Part shown: positions 1 through 7,330 of the stretch, piece after piece
Layout: the number at the start of each line of letters is the position of its first letter
Position numbering within the stretch: the stretch's first letter is position 1
Origin: Candidatus Omnitrophota bacterium
Lineage (GTDB): Bacteria > Omnitrophota > Gorgyraeia > Zapsychrales > Zapsychraceae
Direction of reading: 5' to 3'
DNA: 32,000 nucleotides
NCBI GenBank assembly: GCA_023247445.1
Contig: JAHFGL010000028.1
Location: 1 to 32,000, forward strand
Notes under the pieces: generated by a model
What the model was told of the DNA's origin: nothing
Seen by the model: only the letters and a program-made list of their open reading frames with translations
The model's database searches: none
Translations under genes and position numbers: made by a program

Positions 1-168
1 GAGGTGGTTAAGAAATTAGGAGCGGAGGTTGTTTCTAGCGTCAGTAAAAATACGGATTTTGTCGTGGCTGGCCAAAATCCCGGATCTAAATATCAAAAGG
101 CTTTAGATTTAGATGTGAACATATTAACAGAAAAACAATTTCGGGAGATGATCAATGAAACTAAGTGA
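1..168 (+). CDS. ligA: NAD-dependent DNA ligase LigA, C-terminal fragment (BRCT domain)
   Basis: This is the last 55 codons of a gene whose 5' part lies outside the window, read in frame 1 and ending at TGA 166-168. LigA seals nicks in duplex DNA using NAD+ during replication and repair. The visible residues form the second half of a BRCT domain, with the family pattern LGAEVVSSVSK, then TDFVVAGQNPGSKYQKA and a final DVNILTEKQF. This G-x-x-PGSK-x-x-KA arrangement is typical of the LigA C-terminal BRCT domain, which helps DNA binding but lacks the catalytic lysine. The stop codon lies inside the following gene, giving a 14-nt overlap. Other BRCT proteins are possible in principle, but the PGSKxxKA signature strongly favours LigA. 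Confidence 0.9.
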   Translation, partial: EVVKKLGAEVVSSVSKNTDFVVAGQNPGSKYQKALDLDVNILTEKQFREMINETK

Positions 169-685
169 TTTGAGGGTTGGAAGTAGATTCTATTCTGTAT
201 TTTTAATGATTTTCTTAGGTTCATTTATTTTATCTTCCATTGGATGTGAACCGTTACGCAAGAAATTTGTTCGTCAGAAAAAGAAAGACGAAAATGCTCA
301 GCAATTTATTCCAGTGCTTGATCCTATTGATTACCCTGCGGCAGTTTATAGTGCGGAAGAAGGTTATCGCAAACATTATTCCTTGTGGCGGGTTTGGCAC
401 AAAGAATTGATGGTTTCTTTAGATGAGCAAGGCATTGATAGACGGCAAAAATATTTAGTGGGCCAACTTGTGACTCAGCTTAGCGAGATGAGTAAATTTG
501 TGACCGAAGAAAAACAAAAGGGGCTGAAAGATTTGTCTGATACACTTTTCGAGGTTCAGGAAGAATTAGAGAAACCATCGGGAATGCGTAATATGTATTC
601 GATCAAACGAAAAATAGAACAAAGTGATAAAAAGATGTTAAATGAATTTAATCCCAAAGTCCTGGAAAATGATTTTATTCAGTAG
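155..685 (+). CDS. Probable small lipoprotein or secreted protein, function unknown
   Basis: A 176-residue protein that I do not recognise. The ATG at 155 has a good ribosome binding site (GGGAG at 143-147) inside the end of ligA, so the two genes are probably translationally coupled. The N-terminus has basic residues, a hydrophobic stretch at about 13-30 and a Cys at 31 in the context SSIGC. This resembles a signal peptidase II lipobox, although the -3 residue is Ser rather than the usual Leu. The mature part is highly charged, begins with a Lys/Arg-rich patch (residues 33-44), and its second half (about 110-170) is rich in Lys, Glu and Leu, suggesting long helices. No catalytic motif is visible. 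Outer-membrane or inner-membrane anchoring is inferred only from the lipobox-like segment. Confidence 0.7.
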   Translation: MKLSDLRVGSRFYSVFLMIFLGSFILSSIGCEPLRKKFVRQKKKDENAQQFIPVLDPIDYPAAVYSAEEGYRKHYSLWRVWHKELMVSLDEQGIDRRQKYLVGQLVTQLSEMSKFVTEEKQKGLKDLSDTLFEVQEELEKPSGMRNMYSIKRKIEQSDKKMLNEFNPKVLENDFIQ

Positions 686-708
686 TTGTTAGAAGACAAT
701 TCCAACCT

Positions 709-1596
709 ATGAAAAATTTTGTTGAAGAATTCATTAACTATTTGGCTGTTGAACGCGGATTGGCAAAGAACACGCTTTTGGCGTATCAGCGAGATTTAAA
801 TAAATATGTGGGATATTTGGAGGGCGTGGGAATAAAGAATATTGATCAAGTCAAACGTGATCATATTACTAATTTTATGTTTGATGAGAAGAAAAATGAG
901 CTGTCGACAAATTCTATATGCCGCAGCTTAGCGGCGATTAAAACCTTTCATCGGTTTTTAGTGCGGGAGCGTTTGGCTAAAGAAGATCCAACAACGCTCG
1001 TTGATACACCGAAACTATGGAAACGTATCCCCGAGGTCTTGACGGTTGCTGAAATTGAGATGATGATAACGGCTTCGAAAGGAAATAAACCACAAGTCAT
1101 TCGTGATCGGGCGATCTTGGAATTATTTTATGCCAGCGGTATGCGCGTCTCTGAATTGGTGCATCTTAAGATGGATGATATTAATTTTGAAATTGGTTAT
1201 GTGCGTTGTATTGGAAAGGGAAGTAAAGAGCGGATTATTCCCATAGGCCGAAGAGCACGCGAGGCGGTCCAGAAATATTGTGAAACAGTGCGTAAGGCTC
1301 AGGCGAAAGATAATTTTGTTACGTTTATTTTCTTAAGCCGTTTGGGAAAAAAAATTAGTCGGCAAAGTATTTGGAAAATTATTAAGCAATGCGCACGGCG
1401 AGCCAATATTAAGAAAGAAATCAAGCCCCATGCGCTACGACATTCCTTTGCAACGCATTTACTTGAACACGGAGCGGATTTACGTTCTGTCCAAGAGATG
1501 CTCGGACATGCGGACATTTCAACCACTCAAATTTATACACATGTTGATCGTGAGAAATTAAAATCTGTTCATAAGGAGTTTCATCCCCGTGGATAA
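709..1596 (+). CDS. xerD: Tyrosine recombinase XerC/XerD
   Basis: A 295-residue site-specific recombinase, normal length for Xer proteins, which resolve chromosome dimers at dif sites near the terminus. The N-terminal SAM-like core-binding domain covers about residues 1-95. The catalytic domain shows the full set of tyrosine recombinase residues: Arg146 (SGMRVSEL), Lys170 (GKGSKERIIPIG), His241 and Arg244 (HALRHSFATHLLEHG), His267 (LGHADISTTQIYTHV) and the nucleophile Tyr276. The text matches XerD slightly better than XerC, but the two cannot be separated by eye. It lies 23 nt after the lipoprotein gene and overlaps the next gene by 8 nt. No strong Shine-Dalgarno precedes the ATG. The housekeeping context argues against a phage integrase. 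Confidence 0.92.
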   Translation: MKNFVEEFINYLAVERGLAKNTLLAYQRDLNKYVGYLEGVGIKNIDQVKRDHITNFMFDEKKNELSTNSICRSLAAIKTFHRFLVRERLAKEDPTTLVDTPKLWKRIPEVLTVAEIEMMITASKGNKPQVIRDRAILELFYASGMRVSELVHLKMDDINFEIGYVRCIGKGSKERIIPIGRRAREAVQKYCETVRKAQAKDNFVTFIFLSRLGKKISRQSIWKIIKQCARRANIKKEIKPHALRHSFATHLLEHGADLRSVQEMLGHADISTTQIYTHVDREKLKSVHKEFHPRG

Positions 1597-2857
1597 GCTT
1601 ATAAAGAATTGTTTAACAACGATGAACCCTAAGATTCTTAGAATTATTAAGATCGTTGGACGAAAAGCTGATCAGAAGAATTTAAAAACATATTTGGTCG
1701 GCGGGATTGTCCGAGATGTTCTTCTTAAAAGAAATAATCTGGATATTGATATTGTTGTGGAAGGCAGCGGCATCCTATTAGCTCAAGAAATTGCCAGAGA
1801 ACAAAAAAAGAAATTAATCATTTATCCGCAATTTAAAACAGCAACGTTATTCTGGAGCGAAGATATCCATATCGACTTTGCCACCGCGCGAAAAGAATCA
1901 TATCCTTTTTCAGGAGCGCTGCCAGTTGTTGCTCCAGGAAACATTCGTGACGATTTGTTTCGACGCGATTTTACAATCAATGCCATGGCCATTTCAATTA
2001 ATAAAGACTCTTTTGGGCAGTTGGTTGATGAGTTTGGTGGGTTGGTCGATTTACAACATAAGAAGATTAGAATCCTTCATGACAAAAGTTTTATTGAAGA
2101 TCCAACACGTATCTTACGTGCTGTACGTTTTGAACAGCGATTTAGATTTTGTATACAGACGCATACTTTAAATTTGCTTAAAGAGGCGCTCAAGAAAGAA
2201 CTGTTTAAAAATGTTAAAGCCCAACGATATTTTAATGAATTTAAGAAAATGTTAAAAGAGCGAGATGTTGTTCTTTGTTTTAAACGATTAATCCAACTAA
2301 AAGCCTTGTCTTTTTTAAGCCCAGGAATTAAGATTAATCTTCCATTGTTGCAGCAAATTGATAAAAATATTCAAAACTTAAGGCGTGTTAGCTCTCGGGT
2401 AGATCCATCCGTAGACTTAATATGCCTTATGATTTTGTTGGAGAGGCTAAAGCCGAAAGCGCTTGAGGCGCTCTTGAGCCGTTTTAATTTACGAAGAGAA
2501 GACCGTGTCGCCATTGTCGAGAGTTATAAATGGAAAGATATTGAGACAAAGTTATCGCGTGGGCATCTAAAGCCGAGCGAAGGATATTTAATTTTGAAAC
2601 CGTTAAGCCAGACAACGATTTTGTATCTGCGGTTTCGTTCATTAAAAAGAATAGTGTGGCAACGGATTGATCGTTTCTTAAAGAATGACCAGATGGTGAA
2701 AATTTTTTTAACGGGAGAAGATATCAAAAATTTAGGATGCACTTCGGGTCAAAAGATTGGGGAAGTTCTGGACAATGTCTTGTATGAAAAGATAGACGGA
2801 AAATTGAACAATAAACAACAGGAATATAAAAGGGCGAAAGAATTAATTTTATTATAG
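1589..2857 (+). CDS. cca: CCA tRNA nucleotidyltransferase / poly(A) polymerase family protein
   Basis: A 422-residue class II nucleotidyltransferase that probably adds or repairs the 3' CCA end of tRNAs; a poly(A) polymerase cannot be excluded. The nucleotide-binding head shows LVGGIVRDVLL (Gly38-Gly39, Arg42, Asp43), the metal-binding pair LDIDIVVEG (Asp52, Asp54), RRDFTINAMA (125-134) and the flexible-loop motif EDPTRILRAVRF (170-181). No HD phosphohydrolase domain or CBS domains are seen. I chose the GTG at 1589 because AAGGAG at 1573-1578 precedes it at a good distance; an in-frame ATG at 1622 lacks a Shine-Dalgarno. The start lies within the end of xerD (8-nt overlap), so translation is probably coupled. 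Family assignment is secure, exact specificity less so. Confidence 0.9.
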   Translation: MDKLIKNCLTTMNPKILRIIKIVGRKADQKNLKTYLVGGIVRDVLLKRNNLDIDIVVEGSGILLAQEIAREQKKKLIIYPQFKTATLFWSEDIHIDFATARKESYPFSGALPVVAPGNIRDDLFRRDFTINAMAISINKDSFGQLVDEFGGLVDLQHKKIRILHDKSFIEDPTRILRAVRFEQRFRFCIQTHTLNLLKEALKKELFKNVKAQRYFNEFKKMLKERDVVLCFKRLIQLKALSFLSPGIKINLPLLQQIDKNIQNLRRVSSRVDPSVDLICLMILLERLKPKALEALLSRFNLRREDRVAIVESYKWKDIETKLSRGHLKPSEGYLILKPLSQTTILYLRFRSLKRIVWQRIDRFLKNDQMVKIFLTGEDIKNLGCTSGQKIGEVLDNVLYEKIDGKLNNKQQEYKRAKELILL

Positions 2858-2885
2858 GGGTTTGTTACAACAGAGGAGTTTTCTT

Positions 2886-3257
2886 GTGAGTAGAATGGAA
2901 AAAGTTAATAAGCAAATGCAGAAAGAAATAAGTTTAATTATTCAGCGTGAATTGGCTGATCCAAGACTACAGTTTGTGACCATCACCTCGGCTGATGTCA
3001 GTAAGGACTTGCAACACGCCAAGATTAGCTTTTCTGTCATGGGAACCGCTAAGGATGTTGAGAAAGCTCAGAAAAGTTTAGAAGGTGCCCGAGGCATAAT
3101 CCGTAAACATATTGGACAAAGAATGGATATGCGATATACCCCAGAGATATTTTTTATATATGATCAGTCTATTGAACATAGCGCTCGAATCGAAGAGACG
3201 CTTAAGGAGATTGCCGATGAGCTCGCAAAAAATAATCTCTCTAATAAAGAAGAATAA
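2886..3257 (+). CDS. rbfA: 30S ribosome-binding factor RbfA
   Basis: A 123-residue KH-fold protein that binds the 30S subunit late in assembly and assists 16S rRNA 5'-end maturation. The start is GTG 2886, preceded by GAGGAG at 2873-2878; the longer reading from TTG 2862 would run through the ribosome binding site. The protein starts in typical RbfA style (MSRMEKVNKQMQKEIS), then RELADPRLQFVTITSADVS (21-39) and DLQHAKISFSVMG (41-53). The C-terminal strand MRYTPEIFFIYDQSIE (82-97) corresponds to the usual LRxxPxLxFxxD segment. It is followed by an overlapping nrnA gene, the arrangement rbfA-nrnA-truB-ribF found in many bacteria, but the usual upstream nusA and infB are replaced here by cca. 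Confidence 0.93.
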   Translation: MSRMEKVNKQMQKEISLIIQRELADPRLQFVTITSADVSKDLQHAKISFSVMGTAKDVEKAQKSLEGARGIIRKHIGQRMDMRYTPEIFFIYDQSIEHSARIEETLKEIADELAKNNLSNKEE

Positions 3258-4176
3258 AGTTTTTCTTATTAGTACGCATGTGAATCCCGACCCTGATGCT
3301 CTTTGCTCCGAATTGGCTTTAGCCGAATATTTGAAAGTTTTAGGGAAGAAGGTTTTCATTGTCAATGAGGACACTGTGCCCCAACGATTAAGTTTTCTTC
3401 CAGGGACTAAGAAAATTCAAAAGTATAAGAAAAATAAAATAGTTCCCTATGACATCGCGATCATCGTTGATTGCGGTGATTTAGATCGTATTGGTAAAGT
3501 CAAAGATTGTCTTAAAGGAAATAAACCGATTGTTAACATTGATCACCATATTACGAATGACATGTTTGGCCATGTTAATCTTCTTAAGCCCAAGGCTTCT
3601 TCTACGGGCGAAGTCCTTTATGAGTTCTTTAAAGAAGCTAAATTTAAATTAAATAGAAATGTTGCGCTTTGTTTATATGCGGGGATCATGACGGATACAG
3701 GGTCATTTCGTTATGAGAACACAACCGCCCATACTCACGCCATTGTCGCTGATTTAATGCGGTTTGATTTTTCAGCCAATGATCTTTATCAAAAACTTTA
3801 CGATATTATTCCGCTTGATGATTTGAAAGCCTTTACACAGGTGATTACGCATTTTGAAGCGCTTTTTGGTGGTCGAGTTGTTTTGGTTGAATTAAATAAA
3901 AAGGTTTTAGCAAAATTCTCTGAAGCCTTTGACTTGCGGGATGCCATATTTAAATTTTTGCGCTCGATTCAAGGGGTAGAAGTCATTGCCATTTTTACTG
4001 AAGTCGCCAGAAATAAGACAAGGATTAACTTGCGTTCGACAAACAAAGTTGATGTGGCTAAGCTGGCCAATATTTTTGGCGGCGGCGGTCATAAACGCGC
4101 GAGCGGTTGTATGATTGGTGGAAATATTTACAAAGCCCGGCAGGATTTTCTTAAACAACTTAAAAAAGATCTATAA
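3217..4176 (+). CDS. nrnA: DHH/DHHA1 phosphoesterase, NrnA-like oligoribonuclease / pAp phosphatase
   Basis: A 319-residue cytoplasmic metal-dependent phosphoesterase that, by family, degrades nanoRNAs and may dephosphorylate pAp. I placed the start at ATG 3217 because AAGGAGA at 3204-3210 precedes it and the protein then begins as in NrnA; an upstream ATG at 3112 would only read the rbfA region in another frame. Catalytic DHH-domain motifs are visible: STHVNPDPDALCSELAL (19-35), IVDCGDLDRIG (83-93, Asp85), NIDHHITND (107-115, the DHH triad at 109-111) and GIMTDTGSFR (156-165). The DHHA1 substrate domain carries IFGGGGHKRASGCM (286-299). The usual PDGDA reads PDPDA, with both Asp residues kept. 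It overlaps rbfA by 41 nt and ends one base before truB. Confidence 0.93.
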   Translation: MSSQKIISLIKKNKVFLISTHVNPDPDALCSELALAEYLKVLGKKVFIVNEDTVPQRLSFLPGTKKIQKYKKNKIVPYDIAIIVDCGDLDRIGKVKDCLKGNKPIVNIDHHITNDMFGHVNLLKPKASSTGEVLYEFFKEAKFKLNRNVALCLYAGIMTDTGSFRYENTTAHTHAIVADLMRFDFSANDLYQKLYDIIPLDDLKAFTQVITHFEALFGGRVVLVELNKKVLAKFSEAFDLRDAIFKFLRSIQGVEVIAIFTEVARNKTRINLRSTNKVDVAKLANIFGGGGHKRASGCMIGGNIYKARQDFLKQLKKDL

Positions 4177-4177
4177 A

Positions 4178-4843
4178 ATGAAACAAGGTATTGTTGTTAT
4201 AAATAAACCTAATGGCATCACCTCACATGATGTCGTTGACAAAGTGCGACGTAAATTTAAGATGCGTCGCGTAGGTCATGCGGGGACGCTTGATCCATTG
4301 GCTACAGGAGTGCTGGTTATGCTTTTAGGTGAGTCGACAAAGTTGTTTAGCAAATTTGTAGGGTTTGATAAGGCTTATCGGGCGACTCTTATTCTTGGGA
4401 CAGAAACGACAACGGCCGATACGGAAGGAAAAATTATTAAACAATTACCTTTTGATCATATTGGTGAAAACGATATTCAGCAGATATTTAAAAAGTTTTT
4501 AGGGGAAAGCATGCAAGTGCCACCGATGGTTTCAGCGGTTAAAATTAAGGGCAAGAAATTGTATCAATTAGCTCGGCAAGGTGTTGAAGTCGATCGCCCA
4601 GCACGGAATATTCGTATCGATCGTTTAGAGCTCATTACTTTTAATCTTCCTGAAGTTGAATTTTATTTAGAATGTTCAAAGGGAACGTATGTTCGTCAGT
4701 TAGCTGCAGATATTGGAAAGATTCTAGGTTGTGGCGCTTGTATTTCTCAGATCGAGCGAACAAAAGTTGGATCTTTTTCAATTGATGATGCTGTGAAAAT
4801 AGAGGATTTAAATGAAAGTCATATACGGCATTGGTCAGGTTAA
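4178..4843 (+). CDS. truB: tRNA pseudouridine(55) synthase TruB (short form)
   Basis: A 221-residue pseudouridine synthase that makes Psi55 in the T-loop of tRNAs. The ATG at 4178 lies directly after the nrnA stop and begins MKQGIVVINKPNGITSHDVV, the usual TruB start. The catalytic motif GHAGTLDPLATGVL (34-47) contains the nucleophile Asp39. Further family motifs are KAYRATLILGTETTTADTEG, VPPMVSAVKIKGKKLYQLAR and CSKGTYVRQLAADIG. The protein stops at the end of the catalytic domain and lacks the roughly 80-residue C-terminal PUA-like domain of the 300-plus-residue enzymes; short TruBs are known in other phyla. Its end overlaps ribF by 32 nt. No strong Shine-Dalgarno is present, so translation may be coupled to nrnA. 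Confidence 0.93.
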   Translation: MKQGIVVINKPNGITSHDVVDKVRRKFKMRRVGHAGTLDPLATGVLVMLLGESTKLFSKFVGFDKAYRATLILGTETTTADTEGKIIKQLPFDHIGENDIQQIFKKFLGESMQVPPMVSAVKIKGKKLYQLARQGVEVDRPARNIRIDRLELITFNLPEVEFYLECSKGTYVRQLAADIGKILGCGACISQIERTKVGSFSIDDAVKIEDLNESHIRHWSG

Positions 4844-5750
4844 GGGGCATTTTAAAAATGTCGTTTTGGCTATTGGTGTCTTTGATGGGGTTCATCGTGG
4901 GCATCAGCAGTTAATTAAAAAAGCTATTGAGAAAGCAAAAAAGATTAAAGGGCAATCTGTCGTCCTGACATTTTTCCCCCACCCTGTTCATGTTCTTCAT
5001 CCTGATGTCAAACTTCCCCTTATTGTCCCGTTAGATTATCGTTTGAAATTATTAGAAAATTTAGGCGTTGATATTTGTCTTGTAACTCATTTTACAAAAC
5101 CTTTTTCAAGGTTAACTCCAGACCAGTTTATTAAGCGTTATTTACTCAAGCATCTTAAGCCTAAAGAAATCTTTGTCGGCGATGATTTTCGTTTTGGTCA
5201 AGATCGGACGGGGACATTAGATTTCTTCAAAGCGGCTGGTAAGAAATACGGTTTTCATGTCAACGGTATTCATCCCGTGAAAGAAAGCAAAAAAGAAAAA
5301 ATTAGTAGTAGTCATATTCGAGAATTGATTGCGCAAGGTAAGCTTGATGAAGCCAAGCATTTTTTGGGACGAAACGTTTCGATTATGGGGAAAGTCGAGC
5401 GTGGTGATGCCCGTGGAAAATCTTTAGGGATTCCGACCGCCAATCTTTATCCTGGGAATGAAGTGATCCCGCCAAAAGGTGTCTATGCGGCTAGAGTTTT
5501 AGTTGAGGGAAAACTTTTTTATGGGGTATCAAACATTGGCTATCGACCGTCTTTTAATACGGCCCATCAACGCCTTAATGTTGAGGTCCATATTTTTCGT
5601 TTTAAAAGAAATATTTATGGAAGAAATATTGTTATTGAATTTATTCAGAAAATTCGTGATGAAAGAGTTTTTGAATCGACTGAAAAATTGGTTCGACAGA
5701 TAAAAAACGATATAAAACAAGCCAAAGCGATCTTTGCGCAATTGAAATAA
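4812..5750 (+). CDS. ribF: Bifunctional riboflavin kinase / FAD synthetase RibF
   Basis: A 312-residue bifunctional enzyme that phosphorylates riboflavin to FMN and adenylates FMN to FAD. The N-terminal FAD synthetase half has the nucleotidyltransferase motif AIGVFDGVHRGHQQLI (20-35), FFPHPVHVL and the loop KISSSHIRELIAQGKLDEA. The C-terminal riboflavin kinase half shows RGKSLGIPTANL (GIPTANL at 206-212), PPKGVYAARV and GVSNIGYRPSF. Length is typical. ATG 4812 follows AGAGGA at 4801-4806 and lies inside truB. This is the last gene of the housekeeping run, and a strong intrinsic terminator begins 29 nt after its stop codon. Confidence 0.96.
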   Translation: MKVIYGIGQVKGHFKNVVLAIGVFDGVHRGHQQLIKKAIEKAKKIKGQSVVLTFFPHPVHVLHPDVKLPLIVPLDYRLKLLENLGVDICLVTHFTKPFSRLTPDQFIKRYLLKHLKPKEIFVGDDFRFGQDRTGTLDFFKAAGKKYGFHVNGIHPVKESKKEKISSSHIRELIAQGKLDEAKHFLGRNVSIMGKVERGDARGKSLGIPTANLYPGNEVIPPKGVYAARVLVEGKLFYGVSNIGYRPSFNTAHQRLNVEVHIFRFKRNIYGRNIVIEFIQKIRDERVFESTEKLVRQIKNDIKQAKAIFAQLK

Positions 5751-5779
5751 TCTAGTCCTATTTAAAATTATTTTTTTAT

Positions 5780-5809
5780 GGCTCCTGAAAGTGTTCAGGG
5801 GCCTTTTTT
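5780..5809 (+). terminator. Rho-independent terminator after ribF
   Basis: A 10-bp stem (GGCTCCTGAA at 5780-5789 against TTCAGGGGCC at 5794-5803, one G-U pair) closes the four-base loop AGTG and is followed directly by six T residues (5804-5809). It separates the ribF operon from the mraZ promoter. The 3' arm plus part of the T tract recurs as an exact 11-nt copy at 5845-5855. Confidence 0.9.
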
Positions 5810-5833
5810 ATTATATTTTCGAAAATTTATGTG

Positions 5834-5862
5834 TTGACATGGTTAGGGGCCTTTTGTATACT
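5834..5862 (+). promoter_or_regulatory. Sigma70-type promoter of the mraZ/dcw cluster
   Basis: A perfect -35 box TTGACA (5834-5839) is separated by exactly 17 bp from TATACT (5857-5862), which matches five of six -10 consensus bases. The expected transcription start is near 5869, giving a leader of about 67 nt before mraZ. It is the only near-consensus promoter seen upstream of the 16-kb cluster, so it probably drives much of it. Strength is inferred from consensus match only. Confidence 0.85.
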
Positions 5863-5870
5863 GGCACTCA

Positions 5871-5896
5871 AGGTGGGGGGAAGTGGAGTGAAGTGG
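5871..5896 (+). promoter_or_regulatory. Putative MraZ operator: three GTGG repeats at 10-bp period
   Basis: The sequence AGGTGG (5871), AAGTGG (5881) and AAGTGG (5891) places GTGG at 5873, 5883 and 5893, one helical turn apart, just after the predicted transcription start. A fourth weaker TGG follows at 5903, one base out of phase. MraZ proteins of E. coli and Mycoplasma are known to bind tandem TGGG- or AAAGTG-type repeats with 10-bp spacing near their own promoters. Position, spacing and sequence all fit autoregulation by the mraZ product encoded 40 nt downstream. Confidence 0.75.
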
Positions 5897-5935
5897 TTTA
5901 TCTGGTTTTGCTCCGCATTTTCCCTATTTATACAT

Positions 5936-6373
5936 ATGTTTTACGGTGAATATAGTCATAGCATTGATCGAAAAGGGCGGCTCATTCTCCCGTCTAAATT
6001 CCGCGAAGCTTGTAAAGAATCGGGGGTTGAACGATTTTTTATTACACGCGGCTTGGATAAATGTATTTTTATGTTTAGTTCAGATGAATGGCGAACTCAG
6101 GAGCAAAAGTTTAAGGGGATGTCATTTACTAAGCAGGAAACACGCAGTTTTAATCGTATGTTCTTTTCTGGAGCGGTCGATGTGGTTCCTGATAAGCAGG
6201 GGCGATTTATTATTCCTCCGTATCTTAAAGAATATGCCACTATCAAACGTGATACGGTGATCATTGGTATTTCGAATCGTATTGAGATTTGGGATAAAGA
6301 TATGTGGAGCAGCTTTTATAAAAATTCTAGCAATTCTTTTGAGCAGATTGCCGAAAATTTACTAAACCTATAA
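5936..6373 (+). CDS. mraZ: Transcriptional regulator MraZ
   Basis: A 145-residue DNA-binding protein of the AbrB/SpoVT-like double swapped-hairpin fold that represses its own dcw operon. The start ATG 5936 gives the family N-terminus MFYGEYSHSIDRKGRLILP; the upstream in-frame GTG at 5831 is rejected because it would translate the promoter. Two DNA-binding hairpin motifs are visible, DRKGRLILPSKFR (11-23) and DKQGRFIIPPYLKEYA (86-101). No Shine-Dalgarno precedes the start, and the leader instead holds the GTGG repeats. It is the first gene of the dcw cluster and is followed by rsmH, as in most bacteria. The protein probably forms a multimeric ring that contacts several repeats at once, as known for the family. 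Confidence 0.95.
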   Translation: MFYGEYSHSIDRKGRLILPSKFREACKESGVERFFITRGLDKCIFMFSSDEWRTQEQKFKGMSFTKQETRSFNRMFFSGAVDVVPDKQGRFIIPPYLKEYATIKRDTVIIGISNRIEIWDKDMWSSFYKNSSNSFEQIAENLLNL

Positions 6374-6430
6374 ATATAAAATTAAAAATTTATGATTGGG
6401 CCGGCGTCATTTATCAATTGTGAAGAAAAT

Positions 6431-7330
6431 ATGGAAAATCCTAAAACCCAACATATTCCTGTCATGTTAAATGAAGTGGTTGAATTATTGAAACCTTCGG
6501 GTAACGGCATTCATGTTGATTGTACTTTGGGTTTAGGAGGTCATGCGAAGGCGATTGGCAATTTGATAGGGCCCGGTGGCCGCCTTATTGGTATTGATCG
6601 TGATGGTCAAGCTCTTACTGTTGCGAAAGAAAATTTAAGTTCCTTAAGCCAACAATCTGAATTTGTCCATGATGATTTTCGTAATGTCGATAAAATTTTA
6701 GATACGTTAGGGATCCGCCAAATTGACACTTTACTCATGGATTTAGGAATCTCAAGTTTTCAATTGGATAATCCAGAAAGAGGATTTAGTATTCGAGCCG
6801 AAGGCCCGCTTGATATGCGAATGGATCAAGAGGCATACATTTCCGCCTACGATTTAATTAATACTCTATCAGAGAGAGAAATTTCCGCTATCTTAAAAGA
6901 TTTTGGGGAAGAGCGTTGGCACAACCGAATTGCGCGATATGTTGTGACAGAAAGAAATAAGGCCCCTATTTCAACGACCAAAGAATTAACTGATATTATT
7001 TTACGTGCGATCCCTTACAAAAATAAAAAGGAAAAAATTCATCCGGCGACCCGGACATTTCAAGCCATTCGAATTGCCGTCAATAGAGAGCTTGAATCTT
7101 TAGAGTTGGCATTAGGCAAATGTATTGATGCCCTTAAAATTGGTGGCCGTATTGCTGTTATTTCTTTTCATTCTTTAGAAGACAGAATTGTTAAGGATAA
7201 ATTTAGAGCCTTAGCCCAGTTAGGGCAATTAAAACTACTGACAAAAAAACCTTTAAGACCAACTGAAGAAGAGGCGGCGTATAACTCACGAGCCCGCAGT
7301 GCTCGTTTAAGAGTAGCCCAGAGGATTTAA
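6431..7330 (+). CDS. rsmH: 16S rRNA (cytosine(1402)-N(4))-methyltransferase RsmH (MraW)
   Basis: A 299-residue SAM-dependent methyltransferase that makes N4-methylcytosine at position 1402 of 16S rRNA. I prefer ATG 6431, giving MENPKTQHIPVMLNEVVELL, which matches the conserved HIPVMLxEV start; an earlier in-frame ATG at 6392 adds 13 atypical residues and has no Shine-Dalgarno. The SAM site is visible as HVDCTLGLGGHA (28-39) and GIDRDGQAL (54-62). Other conserved parts are LLMDLGISSFQLDNPERGFS (101-120), PLDMRMD (126-132), RTFQAIRIAVNREL (208-221) and VISFHSLEDRIVK (243-255). It lies between mraZ and the ftsL-like gene, whose ATG follows its stop codon immediately. Confidence 0.95.
   Translation: MENPKTQHIPVMLNEVVELLKPSGNGIHVDCTLGLGGHAKAIGNLIGPGGRLIGIDRDGQALTVAKENLSSLSQQSEFVHDDFRNVDKILDTLGIRQIDTLLMDLGISSFQLDNPERGFSIRAEGPLDMRMDQEAYISAYDLINTLSEREISAILKDFGEERWHNRIARYVVTERNKAPISTTKELTDIILRAIPYKNKKEKIHPATRTFQAIRIAVNRELESLELALGKCIDALKIGGRIAVISFHSLEDRIVKDKFRALAQLGQLKLLTKKPLRPTEEEAAYNSRARSARLRVAQRI

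Noticed and set aside
709-1596. xerD as a phage or integron integrase marking a mobile element
   Set aside because: Length, motifs and position within a housekeeping operon fit chromosomal XerC/D; no phage, tRNA or attachment site is nearby.
3112-3216. Longer nrnA reading from ATG 3112
   Set aside because: The extra residues only read the rbfA coding region in another frame; ATG 3217 has an excellent Shine-Dalgarno.
5831-5935. In-frame N-terminal extension of mraZ from a GTG at 5831
   Set aside because: It would translate the TTGACA/TATACT promoter and the GTGG repeats; the ATG at 5936 gives the conserved MraZ N-terminus.
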